DNA of 18,846 bases from an uncultured Alphaproteobacteria bacterium (GCA_937942205.1 CALDFO010000520.1:1-18846); one strand, 5' to 3'. Counted from the stretch's first letter, positions 1 through 6,908 are shown. Notes: generated from the sequence alone by a model not told the origin. Translations and numbers: made by a program.

Positions 1-347
1 TGGTTGGTGTTGCGGATGGCGGCGATGGCGATGCCGTCCGCGCGGGCGCGGGGCACGATCTGGTCCAGGGCCGCCATGGCCACCACCGGACCCAGACCGC
101 GCTGGCCGTCCACACTGAGGAAACAGCGCGCGGTCCAGTCCTGCTGGCCGACGGCGCCCGGCGCCGACAGGCCCGCCTGGATACGCTCGATCACCCGGCG
201 CAGGCGCAGCAGGCCGTGGCTGGGGATGGCCCGCATTTCGGCTTCCAGGAACAGGCCGGCCTGGGTCCGGGCATGTTCGGGCGGCACGCCATGGGCGAGC
301 AGGATGCCTTCGGCCAGCTTGCGGACTTCCTCGACGGGGACGAGCAT
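1..347 (-). CDS. Malate/L-lactate dehydrogenase (Ldh2) family oxidoreductase, N-terminal part, cut by window edge
   Basis: The gene reads leftward from an ATG at 347-345 and runs off the left edge without a stop, giving about 115 residues. The translation begins MLVPVEEVRKLAEG. It then shows three hallmarks of the Ldh2/YlbC/YiaK family: SHGLLRLRRVIERI near residue 45, a VDGQRGLGPVVAMAALD block near residue 85, and IAAIRNTNH at the edge, equivalent to the family's 'RNSNH' segment. These are cytoplasmic NAD(P)H-dependent reductases/dehydrogenases of 2-keto or 2-hydroxy acids, such as malate, lactate, 2,3-diketogulonate and ureidoglycolate; the substrate here cannot be read. No good Shine-Dalgarno sequence lies before the ATG; the nearest AGGA is 13 bases away. 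It diverges from a GntR-type regulator gene 135 bases away, which suggests local control. The family is clear; the substrate is inference from neighbours only. Confidence 0.85.
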   Translation of the reverse strand, partial: MLVPVEEVRKLAEGILLAHGVPPEHARTQAGLFLEAEMRAIPSHGLLRLRRVIERIQAGLSAPGAVGQQDWTARCFLSVDGQRGLGPVVAMAALDQIVPRARADGIAIAAIRNTN

Positions 348-357
348 GGCTAATCAA

Positions 358-384
358 ATATCCTATATGATCCGTGCAGGATAT
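358..384. promoter_or_regulatory. Inverted repeat, candidate operator between divergent dehydrogenase and GntR regulator
   Basis: ATATCCT (358-364) and AGGATAT (378-384) form a perfect 7-bp inverted repeat with a 13-base spacer. It sits in the 135-base AT-enriched gap between the divergent dehydrogenase and regulator genes. A dyad placed here, next to the gene for a dimeric GntR-type repressor, is where an autoregulatory operator would be expected. Binding is inference. Confidence 0.4.
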
Positions 385-482
385 GTGCTAGACTTCGCGC
401 CGTCAATGGTGAAATGCGTCGTCGCGCGATCCGCCAGGTTGTTATGGTGCCGCGATACGCGCGGAAACTGCAGGGAGCAGGC

Positions 483-1133
483 ATGTCGGCAGTGATGGAC
501 AGACCGATCGTCCGGCCTTCGGGCCTGGCCGAGGAGGTCTACCGGCGGATTCGCGCCGACATCATGTCCTTGAAGCTGCCGCCCGACAGCCGTGTGTCGG
601 TGGACAGTCTGGCGCGGGAACTGGGCGTCTCCCAGACCCCGATCCGCGAGGCGCTGTCCATGCTGGAAGCCAACGGCCTGGTCAGCAAAAAGCATTTCGC
701 GGGCTATCAGACCGCGCCGCGCATGGACCGGGCGCAGTTGGATGAGCTGTTCGAATTCCGCCTGCTGATCGAGCCGCACGCGGCGCGCAAGGCCGCGCTC
801 GCCATGCCCGAAAGCGACATGCAGAGCCTGGACGCCAGCAGCGGCGGCGCGGCGCCGTCGCACGACGCCTTTGCCGACATGGACACCGATTTCCACAAGC
901 TGATCGCGCAGGGCGGCGGCAATCACCTGATCGCCGATTCCCTGGCGCGGCTGCACATCCACATCCACATCTTCCGCTCCTGCTTCCGCAAGGAGATCGC
1001 GGAGGAAGCGGTGCATGAACATGCCGACATCGTGCGGGCCATCCGGGCGCGCGACGGCGCGGGCGCCGAAGACGCCATGCGCCGCCACATCCAGCGCAGC
1101 TATGGCCGCCTGCGCGACTTCATCAAGGACTAG
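483..1133 (+). CDS. GntR-family transcriptional regulator with FadR C-terminal (FCD) domain
   Basis: 216 residues from the ATG at 483, chosen because AGGGAG (472-477) stands five bases before it; the frame extends upstream but without a comparable site. Residues 12-75 form the winged helix-turn-helix, including LARELGVSQTPIREALSMLE and the wing GLVSKKHFAGY. Residues 85-212 match the all-helical FCD ligand domain. The metal/ligand-binding set is visible: D134-x3-H138 in DTDFHKL, H180 in HEHADIV and H202 in RRHIQRS. Members are mostly repressors released by carboxylic or sugar acids (GntR, UxuR, LldR type). It diverges from the Ldh2-family gene and converges on the RraA gene, so it probably controls this cluster. 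Its TAG stop overlaps the stop of the opposing gene. Some shortening after residue 115 (Gly/Ala-rich SSGGAAPS) is noticeable but does not break the domain. Confidence 0.93.
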   Translation: MSAVMDRPIVRPSGLAEEVYRRIRADIMSLKLPPDSRVSVDSLARELGVSQTPIREALSMLEANGLVSKKHFAGYQTAPRMDRAQLDELFEFRLLIEPHAARKAALAMPESDMQSLDASSGGAAPSHDAFADMDTDFHKLIAQGGGNHLIADSLARLHIHIHIFRSCFRKEIAEEAVHEHADIVRAIRARDGAGAEDAMRRHIQRSYGRLRDFIKD

Positions 1134-1834
1134 GGTTTGCGCGCCTTGCGCCAGGCGGCATAGCGCGCCTTGTTCTCGTCATTGGGCGGATAAAGGCCGG
1201 GCAGGGGCGCGCCCTTTTCCACTTCGCCCATGATCCAGGATTCCTGCATCTCCTGTTCCACCGCCGTCTGGGTGACTTCGGCCAGCAGGGCCTGCGGGAT
1301 CACCACCGCGCCGTCGCCGTCCGCCACGATGGCGTCGCCGGGGAAGATCGCCACGCCGCCGCAGGCGATGGGCTCCTGCCAGTTCACGAAGGTCAGCCCC
1401 GCCACCGAGGGCGGCGCGGCCGCGCCCGCGCACCAGACCGGCAGGCCGGTGGCCAGCACGCCTTCCATGTCGCGCAGCACCCCGTCGGTGATCAGAGCGC
1501 CTACTTTGCGCTTCGCCATGCGGGCGCAGAGGATGTCGCCGAAGATGCCCGCATCGGTCACGCCCATCGCGTCGGCCACCGCGATGACGCCGTCCTCCAT
1601 CGCCTCGATGGCGGCGCGGGTGGAAATGGGCGCGGCCCAGCTCGCCGGAGTCGCCAGATCCTCGCGCGCCGGCACGAACCGTAGCGTGAAGGCGGTACCC
1701 GCCACGCGCTTCTGGCTCGGCTGTCTGGGAAAGGCGCCGCGCAGCCAGACATTGCGCAGCCCCTTGCGCAGCAGCACCGTGGTGAGGGTGGCGGTGGAGA
1801 TGGTTTCCAGCGTCTGCCTGGTCTGAGCGTCCAT
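1130..1834 (-). CDS. RraA-family protein (HMG/CHA-type aldolase or keto-acid decarboxylase-like)
   Basis: 234 residues. The ATG at 1834 has AGGGAG six bases upstream (1841-1846). The fold is indicated by GIFGDILCARMAKRKVGALI (97-116), DGVLRD (117-122) and FPGDAIVADGDGAVVIP (164-180), all typical of the RraA/4-hydroxy-4-methyl-2-oxoglutarate aldolase family. The catalytic Arg-Asp pair is R121-D122. In the class II aldolases an acidic residue usually follows as RDxxE/D, whereas here the order is RDMEG, so the acidic residue is one place early. Function could be pyruvate aldolase, oxaloacetate decarboxylase or another keto-acid lyase; RNase E inhibition is unlikely in this setting. The gene lies 37 bases behind the DHDPS-like gene on the same strand, so the two form an operon. 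It ends tail-to-tail with the GntR-type regulator gene. Family sure, substrate unknown. Confidence 0.9.
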   Translation of the reverse strand: MDAQTRQTLETISTATLTTVLLRKGLRNVWLRGAFPRQPSQKRVAGTAFTLRFVPAREDLATPASWAAPISTRAAIEAMEDGVIAVADAMGVTDAGIFGDILCARMAKRKVGALITDGVLRDMEGVLATGLPVWCAGAAAPPSVAGLTFVNWQEPIACGGVAIFPGDAIVADGDGAVVIPQALLAEVTQTAVEQEMQESWIMGEVEKGAPLPGLYPPNDENKARYAAWRKARKP

Positions 1835-1871
1835 GCGCGTCTCCCTGTGATGGCGCGACTATAATCGCCGC

Positions 1872-2804
1872 CTAGGATGCCGCCAGCGCGAATTGCGGAC
1901 AGCGCCGGCCCAGCCGCGCCAGCAGGTATTCCACTTCGGCTTGCGCGGTGGGGCTCAGCGCCGCGCCCGGCTTGCGCAACGCATCCGACGCCAGGATGCC
2001 GCGCCGCTTGAGGATGTATTTGCGGACCGCAAGACCGATGCCCGGCTGATGCTCGTAACGCAGCAGCGGCAGATGCGCGTCGAACAGATCCTGCGCCGCG
2101 TCGCGCGCCCCTTCGCGGGACAGTTTGACCGCCTGCACCAGCATGTCGGGAAAGGCATAGCCGGTATTGGCGCCGTCGGCGCCGCGCGCCAGTTCGAAGT
2201 CGAGAAAAAGACCGTTATTGCCCACCAGAATGGCGGTGCGGCGCATCGCGCCGTCGCGCTCGAAGCCGCGCAAGGCGGTGATCTTCTCCAGTCCCGGCCA
2301 GTCTTCATGCTTGATGATTTTCAGCGACGGATTCTCGTTGACGATGCGCCGGATCAACTGGGGCGTCATGCTCACGCCCGTGACCAACGGAAAATCCTGC
2401 AGCACCCAGGGAATGTCGCCGCCGATGGCGTCAACCGCGTCGCGGAACCAGGTTGCGATCTGATCGTCGCCGCGCAGGCCCGCGGCCGGCGCGATCATCA
2501 CGCCCGCCGCGCCCATCTCCATCACCGGCCGCGCCAAGGCGCGCATCGCGGCGAAGCCCGGCGCGGATACGCCCACGATCACCGGCCTGCCCGCGCGCGC
2601 GATGGCGCGTTTGGCGATGGCCAGCGCCTCGGCGGCATCGAGTTTGGGCGCTTCGCCCAGCACGCCCAGCACCGTGAAGCCGTTACAGCCGGTCTGGCCA
2701 TAGAAATCCGCCAGCCGGTCCAGCGAATCCCAGTCGATCGCGCCGTCCGGATGAAAAGGGGTGGGCGCGATGGCGAAGACCCCGGCGGCGGTCGAATCGA
2801 GCAT
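1872..2804 (-). CDS. Dihydrodipicolinate synthase/N-acetylneuraminate lyase family protein (KDG aldolase-like)
   Basis: 310 residues from the ATG at 2804. The frame stays open 51 codons further upstream, but the family's fold starts at GVFAIAPTPFHPDGAID (residues 8-24), so the downstream ATG is preferred. A TIM-barrel class I aldolase or dehydratase is indicated by GVLGE (47-51, the GTTGE position) and by K165 in LKIIKHED, the Schiff-base lysine. The catalytic tyrosine normally found in a 'YNxP' motif is absent: the sequence there is VLQDFP, Q136-D137. It therefore is probably not a housekeeping DapA. It is more likely a keto-deoxy sugar-acid lyase or dehydratase. It is the first gene of an operon with the RraA-family gene and probably shares its pathway. 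Transcription would start in the long gap up to the TonB-receptor gene. Confidence 0.88.
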   Translation of the reverse strand: MLDSTAAGVFAIAPTPFHPDGAIDWDSLDRLADFYGQTGCNGFTVLGVLGEAPKLDAAEALAIAKRAIARAGRPVIVGVSAPGFAAMRALARPVMEMGAAGVMIAPAAGLRGDDQIATWFRDAVDAIGGDIPWVLQDFPLVTGVSMTPQLIRRIVNENPSLKIIKHEDWPGLEKITALRGFERDGAMRRTAILVGNNGLFLDFELARGADGANTGYAFPDMLVQAVKLSREGARDAAQDLFDAHLPLLRYEHQPGIGLAVRKYILKRRGILASDALRKPGAALSPTAQAEVEYLLARLGRRCPQFALAAS

Positions 2805-3034
2805 GGCCTTTGATTCCCATGAGAATTTGGCGGGCCGCAGGTTACCGGCCGCCCGCAAGCGCCCACAATGGCGGAGTCGGCGGGGAATCATCGCCGCGTC
2901 GGCGTCTTTTGGCGGGCGCGCGGTCCCGGACGGCATCGAAGCCGCCCCTTGTGGCAATTGCGCCCGGTGTCACCCTTCCGTCAGGCGCGCCAGGCGCGCA
3001 TCAGCCTGCAAACCCCGGAAACGCTGCGTTTACA

Positions 3035-3050
3035 CGCATATACCTATGCG
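3035..3050. promoter_or_regulatory. 16-bp inverted repeat CGCATA-N4-TATGCG, candidate operator
   Basis: CGCATA (3035-3040) and TATGCG (3045-3050) are perfect inverted copies around TACC. The dyad is immediately followed by a second small palindrome, GATTT-T-AAATC (3050-3060). It lies about 39 bases upstream of the putative -10 box at 3089, a common position for a LacI- or GntR-type operator. Regulator identity is unknown. Confidence 0.4.
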
Positions 3051-3088
3051 ATTTTAAATCATTCCAGAAAAACTTGATCGCTGCGCCA

Positions 3089-3094
3089 TATAAT
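3089..3094 (+). promoter_or_regulatory. Consensus -10 box (TATAAT), possible promoter of the TonB-receptor gene
   Basis: A perfect TATAAT stands about 165 bases before the receptor ATG. No good -35 hexamer lies 16-18 bases upstream (AGAAAA at 3067-3072), so the promoter would need an activator or may be a chance match in AT-rich DNA. Confidence 0.3.
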
Positions 3095-3259
3095 GTGTCC
3101 GCGATACGGCGTGGCAATTATGTGACGTTAACCTGCTACCGAACGCTTTAAGGGCTTTTTGGCGAATATTCTCTCGATCAGCGGCGTGATCGTCTGCTAT
3201 CCAACCGCCCGTAGTCCGGCATCATGCCGGCAGAACAACCGTCCAGGGGGACTTAATCT

Positions 3260-5182
3260 ATGAATTATGGTTTGACGAAGACGCGCGTTCGCCTCGTCGG
3301 CGGAGCTGCCATTCTGGCGCTCAGCGCTGGCGCCGCGATGGCGCAAGAGGCGGAAACGGTCGTCGTTTCCTCGACCCGCCTTCAGGCTGCCGGCTTTGAC
3401 TCCCCGACCCCGACCACGGTGGTGAGCGCCGCCGACCTGGAGCAGGTCGCGACCCCCAGCGTCTTCGACGCCATCACCCAGCTGCCCTCGCTGCAGGGTT
3501 CGACCGGCGTGTCGTACAACACCGGTTCGACCACCACCGGCCTGACCGGTCTGTCGGCCCTCGGCCTGCGCGGCCTGAGCCCGCTGCGTACCCTGACCCT
3601 GCTGGACGGCCAGCGCGTCGTGGGCGCGAACTTCAACGGCGTGGTTGACGTCTCGCAGCTGCCGCAGATCCTGATCCAGCGCGTCGACATCGTGACCGGC
3701 GGTGCGTCGGCCTCGTGGGGTTCGGACGCCGTCGCCGGTGTCGTGAACTTCGTCACCGACAAGCGCTTCGAAGGCTTCAAGATGAACGCCCAGGGCGGTC
3801 TGTCGACCTATGGCGACGCCGCCAACGCGACCTTCCAGGCCGCCGCCGGCACCAGCTTCATGGGTGGCCGCGCCCACTTCCAGATCGCCGGCGAATACTC
3901 CTACAACGCCGGCCTGCTCCCGCAGTATCCGGCTGGTATCAGCCAGTTCACCGCCAAGCCGAATGTCGGCGGCCGCCAGATCGCGCGCCAGTCGGGTATC
4001 GCCAGCTATGGCGGCAACCTGGCCGCCACCCCGGCCGGCTCGCCGCAGTCGCTCTATGGCCCGCTGATCCAGAGCATCAACGGCGCCGCCTATGGCCTGA
4101 TCACCTCCGGCCCCAAGGCCTATTACACCTTCGGCGCGAACGGCATGGCCGTTCCGTTCAACCTGGCGGGAAGCTGCACGCGCAACGCCAACGGCACCGT
4201 CACCGGCGCCATCAACCAGACCTGCTTCGGCACCTCGCAGACCCCGGGCGACCAGGACAACTCGCACCAGTTCACCCAGGGCCTTGTGAACCCGCTGACC
4301 CGCGGCAACCTCTATGCCCGTCTGTCGTATGAGCTGACGCCGAGCACGGAGCTGTATGCCACCGTGAACTACTCGCAGGTCCGCACCCAGCAGACCCCGG
4401 CTCAGGGCAACTCCAACCGCACCAACATGACCCTGCGGTGCGACAACGCCTTCCTGCCCGGCACCGGCCTGTTCGGTATCGGCCTGACCTCGGCGGAAAC
4501 CCAGGCGGCTTGCTTGGCGCTCTATCCGGGCAACGCCATCACCTACGCGAACAACAATGCGAACATCCCGGTTTCGCAGCAGCTGTTCCAGTCGCGCATC
4601 ATGCGCCGCTATGTCATCGGCGGCACCGGCTCCTTCGCCCTGTTCGGCAAGGACTGGAACTGGGATTCCTACTTCCAGCACGGCGAAAGCGGCTCGGGCA
4701 CCAAGATCTACAACATGCCCCTGGCCGGCCGTTACAACCTGGCCCAGGATGCGGTCTATGATGCGGCCCTTGGCGGCGTCGTCTGCCGCAACGCCGCTGC
4801 CCGCCTGAATGGTTGCGTGCCGTACAATCCCTTCGGTCAGTCGGAAATCTCGACCGGCGCGCTGGCCTATTTCGACAACCAGAATATCGGCGGCACCACC
4901 ACGGGCCCGGTCATGAACATGACCCAGCGCCAGGAAGCCTTCAGCTTCGCCGTCAACGGTTCGCCGATCGACACCTGGGCCGGCCCGGTCGCCATGGCGA
5001 CTGGTATCGAGTATCGCGAAGAGTACTACACCCAGCGCGCCGATCCGTATGCGGGCGGTATCTCGGCCTCGACCCCGGCCACTGCCACCGAGCCGTGCGT
5101 TGATCCCTCGATCAACTGCGTCAACGGTGACAACTGGAACGCCGGTAACTTCCACAACGGTCGTGGTAACTACCATGTGTAG
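3260..5182 (+). CDS. TonB-dependent receptor, N-terminal part (signal peptide, plug, first barrel strands)
   Basis: 640 residues up to the amber codon. AGGGGGA (3245-3251) precedes the ATG by eight bases. Residues 1-28 are a signal peptide ending AGAAMA, before QEAETVVVSSTR, which serves as the TonB-box region. The plug domain spans about 35-165 and contains LRTLTLLDGQRVVGANFNG, then PQILIQRVDIVTGGASASWG and SDAVAGVVNFVTDKRFEGFK, the classic plug signature of CirA/CarO-like receptors. From about 170 on come aromatic-rich barrel strands and large loops containing paired cysteines. A product stopping here would lack roughly half the barrel and would not be expected to fold into the outer membrane. 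The substrate cannot be read; proximity to keto-acid and sugar-acid genes would suggest an oligosaccharide or related ligand. Confidence 0.85.
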   Translation: MNYGLTKTRVRLVGGAAILALSAGAAMAQEAETVVVSSTRLQAAGFDSPTPTTVVSAADLEQVATPSVFDAITQLPSLQGSTGVSYNTGSTTTGLTGLSALGLRGLSPLRTLTLLDGQRVVGANFNGVVDVSQLPQILIQRVDIVTGGASASWGSDAVAGVVNFVTDKRFEGFKMNAQGGLSTYGDAANATFQAAAGTSFMGGRAHFQIAGEYSYNAGLLPQYPAGISQFTAKPNVGGRQIARQSGIASYGGNLAATPAGSPQSLYGPLIQSINGAAYGLITSGPKAYYTFGANGMAVPFNLAGSCTRNANGTVTGAINQTCFGTSQTPGDQDNSHQFTQGLVNPLTRGNLYARLSYELTPSTELYATVNYSQVRTQQTPAQGNSNRTNMTLRCDNAFLPGTGLFGIGLTSAETQAACLALYPGNAITYANNNANIPVSQQLFQSRIMRRYVIGGTGSFALFGKDWNWDSYFQHGESGSGTKIYNMPLAGRYNLAQDAVYDAALGGVVCRNAAARLNGCVPYNPFGQSEISTGALAYFDNQNIGGTTTGPVMNMTQRQEAFSFAVNGSPIDTWAGPVAMATGIEYREEYYTQRADPYAGGISASTPATATEPCVDPSINCVNGDNWNAGNFHNGRGNYHV

Positions 5183-5191
5183 GAAATCTTC

Positions 5192-6355
5192 GTGGAGTTC
5201 GGCGTTCCGCTGCTGAACGACACCTTCTGGGGCAAGGTTGACCTGTCGCTCGCTGGCCGTCATGCGCGGTACAGCACGGCCGGTGACGCCAACACCTGGA
5301 AGGTCGGTCTGACCTGGGACACCCCGCTGCCGGGCGTCCGCCTGCGCTCCATCATGTCGCGCGACATTCGTGCGCCCAACCTGTCGGAGCTGTTCTCGCC
5401 CAACCAGGGTCTGAATGGTGGCATCAACAACACCTTCCTGGCCGGCTCGCCGCAGCAGACGGTGCGCCAGCTGAACGTGGGTAACCCCACTCTGAGCCCG
5501 GAAAAGTCGCAGACCACGGAAATCGGCATCGTGTTCCAGCCGGAATTCCTGCCGGGATTCCAGACCTCGATCGACTATTGGCGCATCGGCGTGAAGCAGG
5601 TGATCCAGTCGCTGGGCCTGCAGACCGTGTTCGACCAGTGCTTCCGTGGCTTCACCCAGTTCTGTACGCAGGACAACATCACAACCGCCAACGGCGTGAA
5701 TGTGTCGGCGGCGGCGACCGGCGCCCCGGGTACGGCCAACCAGATCGTCTCGGTTCAGTCCCGCGCCTTCAACGCCGCGGTGCTGCTGACCGACGGCTTC
5801 GACTGGGAATCGAGCTACCAGTTCGATCTGCAGGACTGGGACGTGCCGGGTAGCTTCACCCTGCGCTCGTTGGTCACCCACGTGTCGAAGTTCATTGTGG
5901 ACGACGGCATCCCCGGCACCCAGACCAGCCGCGAACTGGCTGGTGCGGTCGGTGGCGGCGGCAACAGCCAGACCTACAACCAGTCCGGCGGTAACGTCCT
6001 GAACTGGAAGTTGAACCTGGTTCAGAGCTACCAGAACGACGTTTGGGGCATCAACCTGACGGAACGCTGGTACTCGGGTGGCGTGTTCACCAACCGCAAC
6101 ACGCTGGTTTGCGCCGTGGGCACCTGCCCGCGCCCGACCGTCCAGACCCCGACCATCAACTACAACAAGGTTTCGGCCGTGATGTATCTTGACGTCGGTG
6201 TGAACTGGAACATCACCGAGCACACCCAGCTGTACACCAAGGTGGACAACGTGGCGAACACGATGCCGCCGGACACGGGTGGTCAGAACGCCAACAACAC
6301 GCTGTATGACGTGATTGGCCGCATGTACCGCGTCGGCGTCCGCTTCAACAACTAG
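5192..6355 (+). CDS. TonB-dependent receptor, C-terminal barrel part (separated by amber codon)
   Basis: About 387 residues can be counted from a GTG at 5192, although sense codons resume directly after the stop at 5183. No Shine-Dalgarno sequence stands before this GTG, so independent translation is doubtful. The sequence is the C-terminal beta-barrel of a TonB-dependent receptor. It includes SIMSRDIRAPNLSELFSP, a motif shared by these receptors, then NPTLSPEKSQTTEIGIVFQPEF, alternating hydrophobic strands, and a final strand RMYRVGVRFNN. The gene ends at TAG 6353-6355, about 25 bases before a strong terminator. Interpretation as the second half of one gene is firm, because frame, codon usage and family match the upstream piece. 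Confidence 0.8.
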   Translation: MEFGVPLLNDTFWGKVDLSLAGRHARYSTAGDANTWKVGLTWDTPLPGVRLRSIMSRDIRAPNLSELFSPNQGLNGGINNTFLAGSPQQTVRQLNVGNPTLSPEKSQTTEIGIVFQPEFLPGFQTSIDYWRIGVKQVIQSLGLQTVFDQCFRGFTQFCTQDNITTANGVNVSAAATGAPGTANQIVSVQSRAFNAAVLLTDGFDWESSYQFDLQDWDVPGSFTLRSLVTHVSKFIVDDGIPGTQTSRELAGAVGGGGNSQTYNQSGGNVLNWKLNLVQSYQNDVWGINLTERWYSGGVFTNRNTLVCAVGTCPRPTVQTPTINYNKVSAVMYLDVGVNWNITEHTQLYTKVDNVANTMPPDTGGQNANNTLYDVIGRMYRVGVRFNN

Positions 6356-6380
6356 TCGAAGCGACACGACCAAAGAATCA

Positions 6381-6408
6381 GGCCCCCGGAAACGGGGGCC
6401 TTTTTCTT
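6381..6408 (+). terminator. Rho-independent terminator after the TonB-receptor gene
   Basis: GGCCCCCG (6381-6388) pairs perfectly with CGGGGGCC (6393-6400) around a GAAA tetraloop and is followed by TTTTTCTTT. It is a textbook strong terminator placed 25 bases after the receptor stop codon. Confidence 0.95.
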
Positions 6409-6526
6409 TGTCTGCTGGCCTGGATTTGGCCTTGGGAACCTCGCCCCGGGAACCTGTGAAACCTGTCGGAAAGCCCGCAATCGCATTCAGCCTGGGTTCA
6501 TGGCGGGGCTGTCATCTTCACGTCCA

Positions 6527-6542
6527 ACGACACTGATGTCGT
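6527..6542 (+). promoter_or_regulatory. Inverted repeat in the leader of the small secreted-protein gene
   Basis: ACGACA (6527-6532) and TGTCGT (6537-6542) are perfect inverted copies around CTGA. They end four bases before the AAAGGA ribosome-binding site (6546-6551). This could be an operator or a small RNA hairpin that affects initiation. Confidence 0.3.
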
Positions 6543-6559
6543 CAGAAAGGACGTAGGTC

Positions 6560-6859
6560 ATGAACACCCTCAAGAAGCTGGTTGCAGCCACCCTGACGTT
6601 GAGCCTGCTGGGGGCGACCGCCGCTTCCGCCCGGCCCTATGGTGGTCATCGCGGGGGCGGTTATGACCGTTCCTGGCATGGTCATCGGGGCAATGACGGG
6701 GCGCTGATCGGTCTGGGAATCGGCCTGTTCGCGCTGGGTGCGATCGCGGCTTCCCAGAGCCGGTATGACGACCGCTATTATGACCGTTATTCCTACGGTC
6801 CCCCGCCTCCGCCTCCGGGCTATGCCCAGCGCTACGGCTATTATGATTACGGCTACTAG
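6560..6859 (+). CDS. Small secreted or membrane-anchored Gly/Tyr/Pro-rich protein, function unknown
   Basis: 99 residues; AAAGGA (6546-6551) stands eight bases before the ATG. Residues 1-24 form a clear signal peptide (MNTLKKLVAATLTLSLLGAT, then AASA before RP). The mature part starts with a Gly/His/Arg-rich stretch (26-45). It then has a hydrophobic glycine-rich segment (48-65, GALIGLGIGLFALGAIAA) that could be a membrane segment or glycine zipper, and a tail rich in Tyr/Asp/Arg with six prolines in a row (81-86). Similar short proteins occur widely in Proteobacteria without assigned function and are often taken as envelope-associated. It has its own leader and terminator and appears monocistronic. 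Coding status is well supported by signal peptide, ribosome site and terminator; the role is not known. Confidence 0.82.
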   Translation: MNTLKKLVAATLTLSLLGATAASARPYGGHRGGGYDRSWHGHRGNDGALIGLGIGLFALGAIAASQSRYDDRYYDRYSYGPPPPPPGYAQRYGYYDYGY

Positions 6860-6876
6860 CCGGGCGGGATAATCGG

Positions 6877-6908
6877 AAAAGGCCTCGGATATGTTCCGAG
6901 GCCTTTTT
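6877..6908. terminator. Bidirectional Rho-independent terminator between convergent genes
   Basis: GGCCTCGGA (6881-6889) pairs perfectly with TCCGAGGCC (6895-6903) around TATGT, flanked by AAAA on the left and TTTTT on the right. It ends the small secreted-protein gene. Because the flanking A and T runs are complementary, it could also act on the leftward TPR operon, whose TGA stop begins at the last T. Confidence 0.92.

Larger units (their letters stand above)
2805..3259. other. 455-base intergenic regulatory region between divergent operons
   Basis: No gene is convincing here; open frames on either strand are short and lack family-like sequence. The half next to the TonB-receptor gene is AT-rich compared with its surroundings and holds a consensus -10 and three perfect inverted repeats, listed separately or under findings. 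The half next to the DHDPS-like gene is GC-rich and contains a tandem CAGGCGCG direct repeat near 2982-2998. It must carry the promoters of both divergent transcription units. Confidence 0.6.
3260..6355 (+). pseudogene. TonB-dependent outer-membrane receptor gene interrupted by an in-frame amber codon
   Basis: The two open frames 3260-5179 and 5183-6355 lie in the same reading frame and together make one 1031-codon receptor, the usual length for this receptor type (about 1000 residues). The only interruption is TAG at 5180-5182 (codon 641), inside ...GNYHV-stop-EIFVEFGVPLL. A single base change from AAG, CAG or GAG would produce it. No frameshift or other stop is present in the remaining 1173 bases, and both halves keep the same codon preference. 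At least six genuine stops in this window are TAG (GntR, RraA, DHDPS-like, this receptor, the 99-residue protein and the MFS transporter), so TAG is not reassigned here. Read as a recent nonsense mutation or a sequencing/assembly error; true readthrough is less likely. Confidence 0.75.

Noticed and set aside
2805..2957. N-terminal extension of the DHDPS-like protein by 51 residues
   Set aside because: The extension is not family-like, and the barrel starts right after the ATG at 2804.
3197..6373. Open frame of about 1058 codons on the minus strand, antisense to the whole TonB-receptor gene
   Set aside because: It has no family-like sequence, no ribosome site, and is low-complexity (Val/Gly/Arg/His-rich). 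It is a by-product of GC-rich third positions in the sense gene.
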